Positions 36,701-48,600 of a DNA stretch of 64,000 nucleotides are shown here, in pieces. This DNA is from Nelumbo lutea (taxonomy: Eukaryota > Streptophyta > Magnoliopsida > Proteales > Nelumbonaceae). Each line of letters starts with the position of its first letter. Position 1 is the first letter of the stretch. The stretch lies in contig JAKGHH010000002.1 in assembly GCA_022828595.1 (NCBI GenBank), positions 76,914,383 to 76,978,382 on the forward strand, in the 5' to 3' direction. The notes below the pieces were generated by a model. That model did not search any database and was not told where the DNA came from. It worked only from the letters and a program-made list of their open reading frames with translations. The position numbers and the translations under genes are program-made.

Positions 36701-39086
36701 AGTGTTATTCAGAAACAGTTGAAAAATCTGGCAAGTTTGAATCTTTTAAGCACAGAAGTAACTAGTAAGCAGTAGAAGAGTAGCATAACACCAAATGCCC
36801 AAAGATCTACTACCTATTGTGGAGAGTCAAATCCACTTGTACTAAAACCACAAGATAAGAAGTTAACATTGGCAACCATCAGACATGGATTATTATTTCA
36901 CTTTTCTTTTTTATTATATTATCAATAACCAGATCACAGGGAGAGAGAGAGAGAGAGAGAGAATCATCTAGCTGCCCTGCTAAGAGGTGCACCTAGAAAA
37001 AAACTTTCCATTGAAAACATTACAACATAAACTACAACTGTAGCAAAGTATAACAGGCAAAAGCAATCTCCTTCCCTAAAACTAACAGGGATGTGCACCC
37101 TAATATGCATATGCCCTCTCCACCCCTCTAGCATGCTAGACTTGGTCAATATCTGTACCCATCTAAGCAATGTATTCATTTGAGATACATATATTCCCTT
37201 TGACCAACATAGCAAGATGAACACAGTAACCCTGCCTCACATATTATCACCCTGTATAATGAAAGAAAATAAGTAATCCTCAATCATTTTGCCTGCAACT
37301 TCTATTTATTTCTTCAAGGGGCAAGTTTTGTCAAATTCTTTCAAATTACCAAATTCCAACATGAATATTCAGTTGATAGTTTTCTTGCATGCAATGGTAT
37401 AACAGATTGATCCAAACTTGTTTCTGCTTCAATGATAGACAATAATATTAAATTTCACAAATAATATTTCATTTTTATCGATAAAGAAAGAAATAATTGT
37501 TGAGTGTATCATTTCATTTACATTATGGCTTTCTTGCATGCTATTAACTGACCGATCCAAATTTTCAAATTCTCTGCTGACTGCTATTACTGAAAAAAGC
37601 ATGAACAATGTGAAATCATACAAATAACACTTCTTTCCCATAAGCAGTGTTTTAAAAGCACAAGGCACAGAGGTCATTTTGTGCCTGAGGCGCAAGGCGC
37701 AAGGCAAGGCACAAAAATACAAAATAAATGCTAAAAAATCAAAAAAATCAGCAAATTCAAAACAAATGCCAAACAATTCAAATAAAATAAAAATATTAAA
37801 CATAATATTAATAAAAAATTAAGTTTTAAAATAAATGTTTTAAAAAACCTATTATCTAAAATTAAAATACATAATTAAAGCATATTCAAATGAGAATTTA
37901 AAAATAAAATCAAATATATAAAACATTTTTTATCAATAATTTTGAAAAAAAATCATTAATTACAAATTTTAGGATACAACAAGAAGTTGTGAAAGAAATC
38001 AGCTTAGTAAGCTGACCCCAGACAGAATTACAAATGTGCCCAAACCATATGTGTTCTTTGAACCCCTTGCTTTGCTAAGCTATCTACCAAACTGTTGGCA
38101 GATCTCCTAACCCATCCCACCTGGATTGACATGTTCCTTGACATCCATTTAAATCTTCGGAAATCATTCTTCAAGCATGTAAAACCTCTAATCTCTATTT
38201 TCACTCAATTGCATTACTTCAAGTAGCTAATGTAATGTAAAACATATTACATTCCTAATTCTACGAGCTGCCTTTGTGCCACGCCCCTCGAGGCAATCCC
38301 AAACAAGTACGTGTTAGGGTCCTAAATTCTTAGTTCTCACACAAAACCAAATTGGGTACATTATTTGCACAAGATTTGGATTTGCAGGCATTTCTTCAAC
38401 ACTATGACTTGCACAATTGCACTTTATCCCTACCTTCATTTTTTCCCACATAAAGCGGAGGCCACTTGCACCTGAATACATATGCACCTATTTGCACTCC
38501 CCTCATTTGTTCATTTGCATTTCAATTCTCAAACAAATGGAGAAAAAGTATAACTTGAAGCAATAGTAAACCAGAATTTGCACTTCCATGCATTTGCACC
38601 AGCACAAATGAAGACTGCAAATGTGTGTGTATGCATGTAGACTTTGAATTGTGAATCCCAGGAGTTCTGCCACAATTCTTCCTGTTGATCCATCTTCTGA
38701 ATTTCATCACATTTGTCATTAGCATATTACCATTCCATGCATAAACATTACAATTTATCAGATCCATACCATTCCAATCAAATTGATTGGAACCTAGTTC
38801 CATACTTTGTCATTTTTCCTGTTTTCAAGGATCAAGGGTATTTTTTCTCTTTTAATAGATTTGGTAAAATAACTATTTATTTGTATTTAACAAAAAATAA
38901 ATAATCATTTTGTTATTTAATAGTTATTTAAAGATCCTTTGAGTCTATATTCCATCAATGGTAGGTTGAAGAACCTATTACGCGTGAGTAAAATATCTTC
39001 AAATTCAAACTTGGTTATGTCATCCATTGTTTATATCATTGGCTCAATGGAGGATTGGGATCTTTTATTTTGGGCTCAAATATATA

Positions 39087-39117
<31 letters not shown>

Positions 39118-40617
39118 GTTAGTATATATATATATATATATTAATAAAATTCCTCAGTTAATATACATATTATATGATTCTCTTAATGAAATTTCTCAGT
39201 TAACTATCAAAGAAAATAAAAAAGGATCGCAATGGAATCACACTAAAACTGGACTATCTCACATTCCCATAACCACTATGATCAAAATGGGTAAAATTCA
39301 AGAGGATATGGGGATTCATGCTGACAATGGACAAGGGGGCAAAAGAAAGGAAAGAAACAGAAATGAGAAACTAAATAACTGATGCAAATGCTTTACTCAG
39401 AAGAATGACTACTTAGGGATGTGACTGGTTACAGAAAAAATAAAATATTTTTTGTTTAAAAAACAAAACCCACCAAAGCAACATTGCACAACAACGTAAA
39501 TGGATAAATTCTCTCCTGCCTGTCCAATATTTATGATATCTACCTTTCCAATATTCATCCAAGACTGAAATGTTAAGTTGACCAAAAATGGTTGGCAAAG
39601 ACTGCAGAGAAGGTTTTCCTCACTTAATGGTGGAAAACTTGAAATCCGGAAGATCTCAATTTCAAAAATTGCAGTTGAGTGACCATTTGACATAAATAAA
39701 ACACATAAGAATCTTTGTGTTGGGCAGTTAAAAAACATATCCACCAAATAAGTGTGGTATTCATGTGCTTTGATGGATGAGTGGTAAAACTAGAAAGGAC
39801 ATGGTCTGAAGCTGTAGATAATCAAATTGTCGGTATAAGATCTAATTTACATTCGAAATGACGACAGGATTCAAGTGAACGTACAGAACTTTTTCAGCTT
39901 ATCACTGCATTCTGAAACCAAAGGAGATAGAAGAATTAATACATAACAAGTGTTTTTCTTGCTGTAAATTCCCTGGTCTGAGTTACCAAATACCGCGGAA
40001 CAGCATGCATGGATAGAAGAGAAGAATGATGTGAAACCCTAGAGAAGGTAAACCACTAAACCTGTTTTAGTGCATTCCTATCTCCACAACACGCAAGATA
40101 GAAGAGAAGATGAATGGAAATGGAAGTAGTAATTCTGATCATTCAAAATAAAATCAATGGCAAAAATCAGAAGAGAAAAGAGAAGGCCTTTACTCAAAAG
40201 ATTTCATTTTTCATTATAACAGATGGTAAATTTCACAAGTAACAGTATTCATCGAATTCGATGATTTCAACATGAACACCAAGGCCCAAAATCTAACCAA
40301 CAAATCCTCTCTCACAAGTTACAGCTTCAATAACGGAATACAATTGAAAAATAAAACCCTAAACAGCATCTACATCACCAGAAAACAAATCAAAACTGTA
40401 TTTTCGAAGGGCAAATTGAAGAACCTTCATGAGTTTCAGCAGCCTGCTGCGACAGCTTGAAATTCACCGACGATTCCGGCTGCAAACTAAACAAATCATC
40501 ACGATCGGCGTTGAACGGAACTCTTGGAAACCCACTCGGTCCCACCAGCTGCAGCTGCTGCTGCGGGGTCTGCTGCGGCTGCGGCTGCCGCGCATCGCTC
40601 TGCAACGAAAGCATCAT
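20426..40617 (-). CDS. SEC: SECRET AGENT-type O-linked glycosyltransferase, 28 exons
   Basis: GT41 enzyme family that modifies Ser/Thr of nuclear and cytosolic proteins (GlcNAc; in plants the SPY paralogue adds fucose). Exons, 5' to 3': 40617-40425, 36678-36533, 36051-35953, 35851-35801, 32114-31999, 31910-31853, 30934-30815, 27641-27579, 27484-27406, 26987-26878, 26763-26710, 26588-26521, 26418-26317, 25980-25778, 25677-25580, 24004-23932, 23821-23745, 23667-23551, 23464-23380, 23264-23097, 22977-22866, 22779-22693, 22597-22471, 22375-22293, 21414-21309, 21000-20853, 20765-20636, 20540-20433. All 27 introns are GT-AG. Total about 2.98 kb, about 990 codons, close to Arabidopsis SEC (977 aa from memory). 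The start is the first ATG of a Gln/Pro-rich N-terminus. Eleven exonic 1-bp indels and a TAG in exon 22 break the frame; see findings. Identity is very strong; whether it is functional is open. Confidence 0.93.
20433..24004 (-). CDS. SEC: SEC exons 16-28, GT41 catalytic region
   Basis: Encodes the two catalytic lobes and intervening domain. Conserved blocks seen: [39 protein letters not shown] (His of the active-site region), [69 protein letters not shown] followed by WAGLP (nucleotide-sugar binding), and [14 protein letters not shown]. It ends EFP plus a shifted stop. Indels occur in exons 16, 21, 23, 25 (two), 26 and 28; a TAG replaces Tyr in exon 22, which also carries unusual substitutions (LPLCYF for LPHCYF). 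Exon 27 has a duplicated TNK. Confidence 0.92.
25246..25370. repeat. Near-perfect foldback hairpin in SEC intron 15
   Basis: The left arm TAAGGCTCAGTTTGGAAGG... (25246 to about 25293) is the near-perfect reverse complement of the right arm (about 25323-25370, ...CTTCCAAACTGAGCCTTA), with a loop of about 29 bases. Its small size and TAA/TTA ends suggest a Tourist- or Harbinger-like mini-MITE. Confidence 0.85.
25580..36678 (-). CDS. SEC: SEC exons 2-15, TPR superhelix
   Basis: Fourteen exons encode consecutive 34-residue tetratricopeptide repeats with the usual W/L-G-Y-A-F-A-P spacing, for example [53 protein letters not shown] and [18 protein letters not shown]. In the family this array binds substrates. 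Exon 12/13 has Leu in place of the Trp usual in YMEWNMM. Single-base shifts lie in exons 5, 6, 13 and 15; every other exon here keeps phase exactly. Confidence 0.92.
28704..29044. mobile_element. Short TIR element (MITE) in SEC intron 7
   Basis: 341 bp. The left end GGGGCCGTTTGGCAAGTCTT is matched by the inverted right end GGCCCCGTTTGGCATGTCTT with about three mismatches over 24 bp. No clear target duplication and no ORF. The superfamily is unsure (hAT or PIF/Harbinger). Confidence 0.7.
29235..29560. repeat. aaccgaacc/ggttcgg-rich block in SEC intron 7
   Basis: Dense short inverted motifs (ccgaaccgg, cggttcg, cgaaccg) start near ttttcaaaaccgaacc and end near ttgaaaaacctagg. It resembles degenerate palindromic MITEs such as 18657-19161, but no clean termini were found. 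Confidence 0.4.
30723..30758. repeat. (AAT)n microsatellite, SEC intron 6/7 junction region
   Basis: About 12 uninterrupted AAT/TAA units just upstream (minus sense: downstream) of exon 7. Confidence 0.95.
33370..34030 (-). mobile_element. Possible LINE-derived debris in SEC intron 4
   Basis: The minus strand ends in a tgaattttattttattac-type tail near 33380 like LINE 3' ends. It contains an open stretch (34023-33754, [15 protein letters not shown]...) and another at 33720-33481. I could not assign a domain, so this is tentative. Confidence 0.3.
36940..36962. repeat. (GA)n microsatellite
   Basis: About 11 GA units in SEC intron 1. Confidence 0.95.
37645..37720. mobile_element. Truncated hAT-type MITE end in SEC intron 1
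   Basis: Begins CAGTGTTTTAAAAGCACAAGGC, the same terminus class as the element at 7814-8506 (CAATGTTTTAAAACGCAGAGGC), and continues with gaggcgcaaggcgcaaggcaaggc sub-repeats. The opposite end was not found. Confidence 0.6.
39081..39141. repeat. (TA)n microsatellite
   Basis: Two long TA runs separated by a tgttag interruption, in SEC intron 1. Confidence 0.95.
40425..40617 (-). CDS. SEC: SEC exon 1, Gln/Pro-rich N-terminus
   Basis: 64 codons plus 1 nt, beginning [11 protein letters not shown], with a low-complexity Q/P stretch before [14 protein letters not shown]. It ends GAAG|gttcttc; the next exon completes a Val codon ([12 protein letters not shown]). No signal peptide or membrane segment, as expected for a nucleocytosolic enzyme. 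The first Met is followed at once by a second, so initiation at either is possible. Confidence 0.88.
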
Positions 40618-41327
40618 CTTAAAGAAAAAAGAAGAAACCCAAGTGAATCAATGGCCGGTGAAGATCAAACAGAAACCCTAAAATCCGCCACGATCTCTCA
40701 TCGAGAAGAAAGAAAACTCGAGGAGGAGATGCTCCTCGAAAGATTAAAAACCCCAACTTTTGCTTTTCGTCCTCCTTTCCTTTTACTTGTTGAATTGGAT
40801 TCAATTAAAACTACGAGAGAGAAATCAGAGTCCCTCTCCTCGTCGAACTCTTTGTTTCGGCGCTTCTCTGCAGCTAAAAGCGACTTCACATTAGCATTAA
40901 ACATCGATCAACTTTTTCACCATCCAGAAACCTTGACCGTCCATCTCTGAAATCGAATCTACCGCGTTAGATATCTGGCTACCGACTGTCTGTCGAACAC
41001 GTGGCGAAGGAAGCCTTGAGCACGATAGCAAGGATGTACCCGGAAAAGAAGATTCTGGCATTCTACGCCATGTGATGAGGAATGTAATTCATCTACGCCG
41101 TTGGCTTCGGTTACCGGATCTATCTAGAATCTTCAAATTTTATTTTAATAGAAAAAAAGATCTGGAAACAGTAAATTATATTCTCTTTGCATTTTCCCCC
41201 CTCCATCCTTTTTGCGGAAGGGACGAAAGAGAGACGTGCGGTCACATTATACCACAGCACCTTCTCTTGTCGGGTAGTGGTGACCGTGCCGCAAGGGATA
41301 TTAATCAGATCCGTGCATCGGCGGTTT
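40618..41327 (-). promoter_or_regulatory. SEC upstream region (5' UTR/promoter)
   Basis: Sequence between the SEC start codon and the nearest transposon. It should hold the 5' UTR and core promoter, but I see no clear TATA box at a convincing distance. The opposite-strand open frame here (40429-40950) overlaps exon 1 and looks like a chance antisense frame. Confidence 0.45.
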
Positions 41328-41868
41328 TATAAAATTCCACTTTAGTATTCTGAATTTTGGATAGTATCAAATTAGTATCAGAAATTTTAAACGTGTCATT
41401 ATAGTACCTAAACTTAAAAAAAATTGTCGAGTTATTTGTGAAAAATATCAAAATTAACCTTCAAAAGAAGATACTATTTATTGTCTTTTATCTTAAGACT
41501 AAACCAGTTGGTTATCTTCAAAGAAAAATAGAGAAAAAAACATGAAATGTAATAGAGGGAAAAAATCACTTAGAGCAAATAAATAATTAGACAAGAATGT
41601 GTTTCAGATCTAAAAGTAGAAGACAATGACTTCATTAGTCTAGAATCTCAAACACCTCAACTAATACAGTCTCAAGGTAGAAAACAATGAGCAATGTCTT
41701 CTTTTAAGGGTAGTTTTGGTATTTTAAACATATAATTGATGGTCGATTAATGGCAATGACCAACTTGACACTTCTTGAAAGTTTAGGTACTATAATGATA
41801 TGTTTGAAAATTTGGGTACTAATTCGACACTAACCCCAAAGTTCAAGGTACTAAAGTGAAATTTTCGC
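41328..41868. mobile_element. TIR element upstream of SEC, related to the nested Mutator-like element
   Basis: Left end aaaattccactttagtattc and right end ggtactaaagtgaaatttt (inverted) match the TIR of the element starting at 41916. Both also share a subterminal block (acaatgagcaatgtcttctt at about 41690, acaatgaacaatgtcttctt at about 58930). About 540 bp, non-coding. No convincing TSD. Confidence 0.7.
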
Positions 41869-42076
41869 TTATTATTATTTATTATAAGTAAAATTGAGGA
41901 ATGTTATATAATTAAGGGAAATTTTCACTTTAGTACCTTGAACTTTAGGCTAGTGTCAAGTATCCAAACTTTAAAATGTGTCAATGTACCCAAACTTTCA
42001 AAAACTGTCAATTTATTCTAAAATCGTTAACAAATGTTAAGTGGAATGTGAAATGACACAAATTCCCTTTGGACAT

Positions 42077-42750
42077 TAATGTTGCGCAAATTTGGTTGCT
42101 CCTTACTGGGATGACAATTCGAACATCGGTTGGCCAAACTATAAGAGAACAGTTAGAGTACCTGGGTTGCTTTACCCGGGGTGGACACTTCGATGCTTAA
42201 GTTAGTGAAGAGTTCTTAGAATGTTGGAAAGAGAAAGAGCTGTGAATGCTAAATCATGTGTACCTTTTTTGAGAATGGGATGCCTTTATATAGGTGCAGC
42301 TTGCCGTAGGCTTCACGTAGCACGCCGAAATTACCAGCCTATTTGGTTCAGAGGTGGTTCCATGCACCAAAGACGAACTCCATGTAAAGAAATAACGCTT
42401 ATTCAATTGCATCTAAAGCGAGCGGGATGAGAGTCAATTCCGTCGATGTTGCGATGTGATCCCGTCGGAGACGATAACCCGCTCGTGAAGGAGGTCACCT
42501 GTCACATCATGCAGATCGCCAACTAGGCCTCGGTCAAGTCGGCAAAGATAGGTCGTCTCTTATGCCAACCTAACACTTTTCGAGGCGTTTGCAGGTTGGC
42601 CTACCGAGGTGGGGTCAAGGAGGTCGATACAGGTGCAATGTGTCCAATGTGCTTTTGAAGTCAATGCTTACATGGCATTGAGGTGTCTTATGACAATTCT
42701 AGGGTGCCACATCTCACAATGTCTTTGGAGGGCCAAATCACCCCTCATCA
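42077..42750 (-). repeat. 3' LTR of the gypsy element
   Basis: 674 bp. The plus-side start TAATGTTGCGC is a decayed version of TGATGTTCTAT in the other copy; the plus-side end CCCCTCATCA is identical. A purine-rich tract (minus sense GGAGTAGGGGCAAT) abuts it at 42751-42765, as expected for second-strand priming. Confidence 0.85.
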
Positions 42751-43004
42751 ATTGCCCCTACTCCCGAATCGAGGTTGATTCGATAAAGAGAGTAGCTCAT
42801 CGTGAGTCCTTAGCCCAAAATGATTAGCTCGGTCTGCTTGCTCAATCCGGTCTAAAGAGCGGGTTGGCACGTGCGGCAAATTTCAATTTTAAATCAGGCA
42901 CGCAAATTCAAAATTTGAATTCACCCACTAAATGTTGAAGCAGTGTGTCCCTACTGATCGTCGGATCAAACGTATCTCGACCATTAATTTTCCACGCCCC
43001 ATGG

Positions 43005-43015
43005 CTATAAATAGG
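43005..43015 (+). promoter_or_regulatory. TATA box upstream of the antisense ORF
   Basis: ctataaatagg, a near-ideal plant TATA box, about 150 bp before the first ATG of the plus-strand ORF and outside the LTR. No equivalent box serves the minus strand here. Confidence 0.6.
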
Positions 43016-43160
43016 AGGGCCCCTCAAGGGTCCCATTTGCACTATTTTTAGCTTTCTTCGAAGAAGTTAAGCGAGAGGTCGAAGGCAAGGTTCACAACGA
43101 GGTCACTTTTAGCTCGATGAGGTTTAGTCCGATTAGGCAAGGTTGGTCATTTTCTTCAGT

Positions 43161-45137
43161 ATGCCGGTAAGTCATTTCCCTATCTTATCCATGTCTTCAA
43201 GCGAGTCGGAGAGGGAGTCTTCCCAGTTTGCCCGAGTTGAGGAGGGTACCTTGACTCAAGAACAACAGGGCTCCCAAACAGGGACCTCAACCCTCTCAAC
43301 GAGAATCGCAGGCAAACTCTTAGTTTGAACCTATCGAGCTAAGTGGGGACAAGATTGTAAGCCTAATATCCACCTTTTAGATCCCAAACACTCTTGATTG
43401 TATCCTACCCGGCCTAAACCAATTTCCTTGGAGTCACGATCCACCCGAGATCTATGTCTTTGAGGAGGCATTGATTACTGGCCTCCAGTTTCCTCTTCAC
43501 CCTTTCATTTGTAAGATTCGTAATCACTACGACATCTCCTTAGGCCAGCTCCATCCTAACTCCATTAGGACAATAGTGGGAACTATATCACTTTGTTACC
43601 ACCTTGACTTCTCTTTGGATATGGACATCTTCTCAAGGCTTTGTCATACAAAGAGGGTTCCCAATGAGCCCTAATGTTATTACTTAAGCTACTGGCATGG
43701 CTATAAGCTCATGGTTGGTAATTCCTAACTAAGGTGAGGCACTAGACGAATAGGCACTTCTTCCTCTCTTAGGAGAACAACTGGCCCATGGGCACTACCT
43801 GTCAACGTGAGCCAAAGAGAGTTTCTGATATCGAGTTCGATGACGCATTGTGCCACGAAGTTTAACTCCTCGTAGCTCGGGAGTTAATGATTGATCAATT
43901 CTTAGCCGAGCCATTGCTTGTGTAGGTTGTCCTGAGCCCCATAGTTAGGTTGGCCTAATCGTCGTTGATTACTTCTACATCATGAAATGCTCCTTTGACC
44001 AGATTGACTCACCTTTTTTTTGTAGAAATGTTGAGTACAACTTCTATTCTTGTAGCTGCTAAAAGGCCTTCAAAGAAGAAGAGGAGGGAAGGAGACTCCT
44101 CAATGCGTTCATCAGTTGAGGGAAGGTCGACAGAAGGCTTGTCGGCCAAGCATGTGCTCGAAGTAGTCAACCACGAAGAGGGAGGCGATCCTATGCTTGT
44201 CAAGCATGCCCAAGTCTTCCCAGATCAGACTACTCCGTTGCCCCATGTCACCACCCATGAACATGTACCCGGTACCTCCAGCTCTCAGACACCTCGATTC
44301 ATCCCCAATGTGGATGTCTTGATCGCCAACTGAATTCATGATCCTTTAGTTGCCTTCAAATGGGAAAAGGGATCCTCCTTCCTAAAGATGCCTGGTACTA
44401 TATGGGGCTCGATCCCATCGACGTCAACACTAGGATGACTTAGTACATTTTGTAGGTACATAGTTTTACTTCAATTAATTGTTCTTGTTTTTGTTGGCTT
44501 TGACCATGCTCCTCTATTGTTCGCAAGCGAATACTATGGGCCAAGTCCTACTAGATTAAGGTGCCACTTCGAGGCACGAGGCGTAGGAAATGAAAGCGAA
44601 CATAGAGGCCATGTGAGCCCAGTTGAAGGGAGTCTGTCTTAGCACCAAAACGACCAATCGCAATGCCAAAGAGGATCATAAGTGCTTCTGTGACCTTAGC
44701 GTCGGCATGCAACACGGGCTAGAGGAGGCTAGAGGGACCATCACCAATTTGATCAACGAGGTGCAAACTCGAGAACACCAGCTTAGTGAACGATGGACTA
44801 AGTACACCAAAGATATCTACTGAGCCGAGGTTGCCACAATTGAACAGTTTCACTTGTCGCTAGAATATGAGCATGAGAAGGTCGAGGCCGAGGTGCCCTC
44901 TCTAAAAAGGGGCTTCAAGTTATGTTGTTGCTTCCTTCAACCCTGCATCCCAACTTTGACTTCGGTTCCGTGTCGGTTAGGCCGGTTCCAAATGAACTAG
45001 CCAAGGAGGTCGATCGAGAGCCTCTAAGTCTAGAAGAGGAAGGAGATGAGGATGGCAAGGATAATGCTAAGGCAGAGGGCAAAAACAAGGAAGAGCCAGT
45101 AATGGTTAAGAGGGTGACGAGGAGGAGGAGTTGCTAG
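43161..45137 (+). pseudogene. Antisense ORF of the gypsy element, Transposase_28-like domain
   Basis: Plus strand, opposite to pol. It starts at ATG 43161 with a Ser/Glu-rich segment (SMSSSESERESSQF). A domain near 43460-43740 (TGLQFPLHPFICKI, SLGQLHPNSIRTIVG) matches the Pfam 'putative gypsy type transposon' domain PF04195. A probable coiled coil follows (44600-44900, NAKEDHKCFCDLSVGM and TREHQLSERWTKYTKD), then an acidic/basic C-terminus (EEEGDEDGKD). Several frameshifts and stops interrupt it. The function of this family is unknown. Confidence 0.75.
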
Positions 45138-45639
45138 ACACTGAGTTTTCTTTTATTAGAAGTTGTTATATTTTTAGAATCTCTAAATTTATTGTCTCTA
45201 TTTTTTTTGAAACTTGTACTATTTCTCTTTCAATTAAGCAATGAAATTTCTTTTCTTGAATATGTTGTGCCCCTTCGTACCTTTTTATTTTTCAACTTAG
45301 AAAATCGGTTAAGTCTAGAACATAAGCCAAGGTAATGAGGTGTCGGTTGGCCAAGGTGCTAAAAGCGAATTGACCTCTCAAAATTTCAGCTAAGTCAAAC
45401 GTTGTCGAGTTGTTGGTCGTCCATTACCGACGTGTTTTTAGGTCGGCTTAAGGGTGCTTTAGAGATGAAAGCAATTTGACTTCCCTTTTAGTCTTTTAGC
45501 CGAAGCGCTCATAGTGTAGGCCGGCTTGGCCAAGTCACCAAAGCGGGCAATTAGGTTTTAAGATGAGGACCTTTGGTCCAAGGTAGTGCTCCATACTTAG
45601 AATAATTTTCGGCATACATAGGTCGAAACATAGGTAGTC

Positions 45640-48600
45640 ATGCATAGTATCTCTTCAAGTTGTCGACGTTCCATTCACGGGGGACCTACCTCCCCTCCAA
45701 AGTTTCGAGCTCATACGTCCCTTCACCAATCACCTTGCATACTTTATAGGGGCCTTCCTAGTCAGGACTTAGTTTTTCTAAACTAGGCTCAGGTACCATA
45801 GCCTTCCTGAGTACCAAGTCACCTTGGCATCTCTTCACCAAGTTACATGTTGCTAGTATGTCACGGTCCAATTGTATGCTAACTCATGAATCTCTTCTAC
45901 TAAGTCCAAGTTTGTTCGTAGCTCGTCATCGTTTGCCTATTCTTCGTACGCCTCTAACTGTAGGGTCGACACCTCGATGTCGGTAGGAATGATGACCTCG
46001 ATTCCATACATTAAGTTGAATGGGGTTTCTCTTGTTGCCATCTTGATCGTCATGTGGTAAGTCCACAATACACTAGGCAATTCGTCCACCCACAAACCTT
46101 TAGCTTCGGAGAGCCGAGCTTTAAGTCCCTGTAGGATTGCTCTTTTGGTCACCTCGGTCTATTCATTTTCTTGTGGGTGAGCTACCACAATGAAGTTTTG
46201 TTGAATGCTCATCTCAGCACATAGTTTTAAAACTTAATGTCTTTGAATTGCTTCTCGTTATCTGAGATCAGCATGCATGGGAGTCTGAAGTGGCACATGA
46301 TGTTCCTCCAAAAGAATTTTTATACGCTCTGAGTTGTGTTGGATACCAACGGCTTGGCCTCTACACACTTAGTAAAAATAATCCATCACAACAACCAAAA
46401 ACCTTCTCTACCCGATTGTCGATGGGAAGGGACTTAGTATGTCTATCCCCCACTATGCAAATGGCCACAAGCTAGTAAGGTACCTCAGGTTGGCAATAGG
46501 TTGTTGTGGTATATTAGCTTGTTGTTGACACCTATCACACTTCTGCACAATCTGTACTGCATCCGCATTCATCATGGGTCAATTGTACCCTCGTCGCAAA
46601 GCCTTTTGAGCTAATGCTCTGCCCTCCAAATGTCCTTCGCAAAGACCTTCATGGATCTCTCGTAGCATTTGGTCAACCTCGACAGACTGTAAGCTTTATA
46701 AGTAGGAGAGTGTGAATGACCTACGGTGCAGCTACTCGCCGATGATTACATAGCAAGAAGACTATTGCCTTACCCTTTGTGTTGCATTATGGTTTATGGG
46801 TAGGGTCCCATGGCGTAGATAGTCAACGAGTGGTCCTATCCAGCTCTACTCTGTTACCATAATGGAAGCAAACTCTTCTACCACGCTCTCAATGCTCGGA
46901 CATGGTAGGTCTTCAATGTAAATAGTTTTTTTGGTTGTGTCCGTTGCAATAACCAACTTTGAGAGCGTGTTAGCCTTAACATTCTTGGACCTTGAAATTT
47001 GTTGGGTATATCAAGAGCTGAAGTACGGGAGGAGCTTTCTAACCTTGGCTAGGTAAGACAACATAGTGGGCTCCTAGGCCTCATACAACTCGTTCACTTA
47101 GTTGACCACCGGCTATGAGTCACTACAAATGTTGAGGTGCTTTGCGCCGACCTCCTTGGCTAGTGATAGCCCTGCTATGAGTGGTTCGTACTTCACTTCA
47201 TTATTCGATGCTCGGAATGTGAATCAGATGATGCACTCCAACTTGACCTCACTCCGTCCATAGAGGATCAATTTGACTTCGCTTCCTCTTTGGTTAGGTG
47301 AACTATCCACATGGAGGACCCAGGGCTCTGCATCCCAAGTCGGGATAGGTGCCGCACTAGTCGAAGCCTCAAAGGTGGTGACAGGTTCTCCAACTTTAGG
47401 GGTCGACATACTGAAATTGCACTCGGCGACAAAGTCGGCCAGGACCTAGCCCTTTATTACAAGACGTGACTTAAACCGAATATCATTTTTGCTGAACTCG
47501 ATCGCCCACTTCGTTAATCTCCTTGACACCTTGGGCTTCTATAACACTTGCCTCAAAGGTTTGTTGGTAAGTATGATGATTGTGTGAGCCTAGAAGTAAG
47601 GGCGCATCTTGCGGGCTGCTAATACCAACGAGAAGGCCAGTTTTTTTATATTGGTTGTACCTGGTCACTGCATTCTATCCACCTTCCAGATTAGCACCGA
47701 GTTGACCACCTCGTCATTCACAGTAAGGTAGAGCTTTAACTCATCTCCGAGTTCTGACCTAGTTAGTAAGGGTGGAGAGCTAAGGTATTTCTTTAGCTCA
47801 TCGAACGCAAGCTAACACTCCTCGGTCCATTTGAAGTCTTGGGCCTTTTTAATTGCTCTAAAGAATGGAAGGCATCACCCAACTAACTTAAACATAAATT
47901 GGTTTAGGGTGGCTATCCGACTTGTTAGCCTTTGGACTTCCTTAATGGATCTAGGAGGTCACATGTCTAAAATGGCTTGGATTTTATCGAGGTTGGCTTC
48001 AAAGCCTCGTCAATTCACTATGTAGCCAAGAAATTTTCCTGACGTGACACCGAAGACACACTTATTCGAGTTTAGCTTTATGTTATATTTCCTTAGTATG
48101 TTAAAAATGTTAGTTAAGTGAACAATCAAAATTTTTGGAAAATTTAGTTTTTGCTACCATATCATCTACATAAAATTCTATTGTATTTCCGATAAGATAA
48201 AAAAATATTTTGTTTACAAGTTGCTAGTAAGTTGCCCTAGCATTTTTCAAGCCAAATGACCTAGCCTTATAACAGTATAATCTCGTTTCATTTACAAATG
48301 CAGTCATCTCTTATTTGGCAAGATCCATTTGAATCTAGTTGTAACCATAATAGGCATCCATGAAGCTCAATAGGTTGAACCCTAAGGTCGTAGCTACCAG
48401 TCGATCTATCCTAGGGAGTGGGAAGTTGTCCTTTGGTTAAGCTTTGTTGAGGTCGGTTTAGTCTACGCACATGCATTACTTGTTGTTGACCTTCTTTATA
48501 GGAAGTAGATTCAAAGTACAGCTTGGATATTCAACCTCTTTAATGAAGTCTACTGTGAGGAGCTTCCCGACTTCTTCATCTATTATCCTCCATTTCTCCT

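Noticed and set aside
40429..40950. 173-codon plus-strand open frame over SEC exon 1 and upstream
   Set aside because: It is antisense to exon 1, has low-complexity composition, no recognisable domain, and the minus strand reads as the conserved SEC N-terminus. Treated as a shadow frame.
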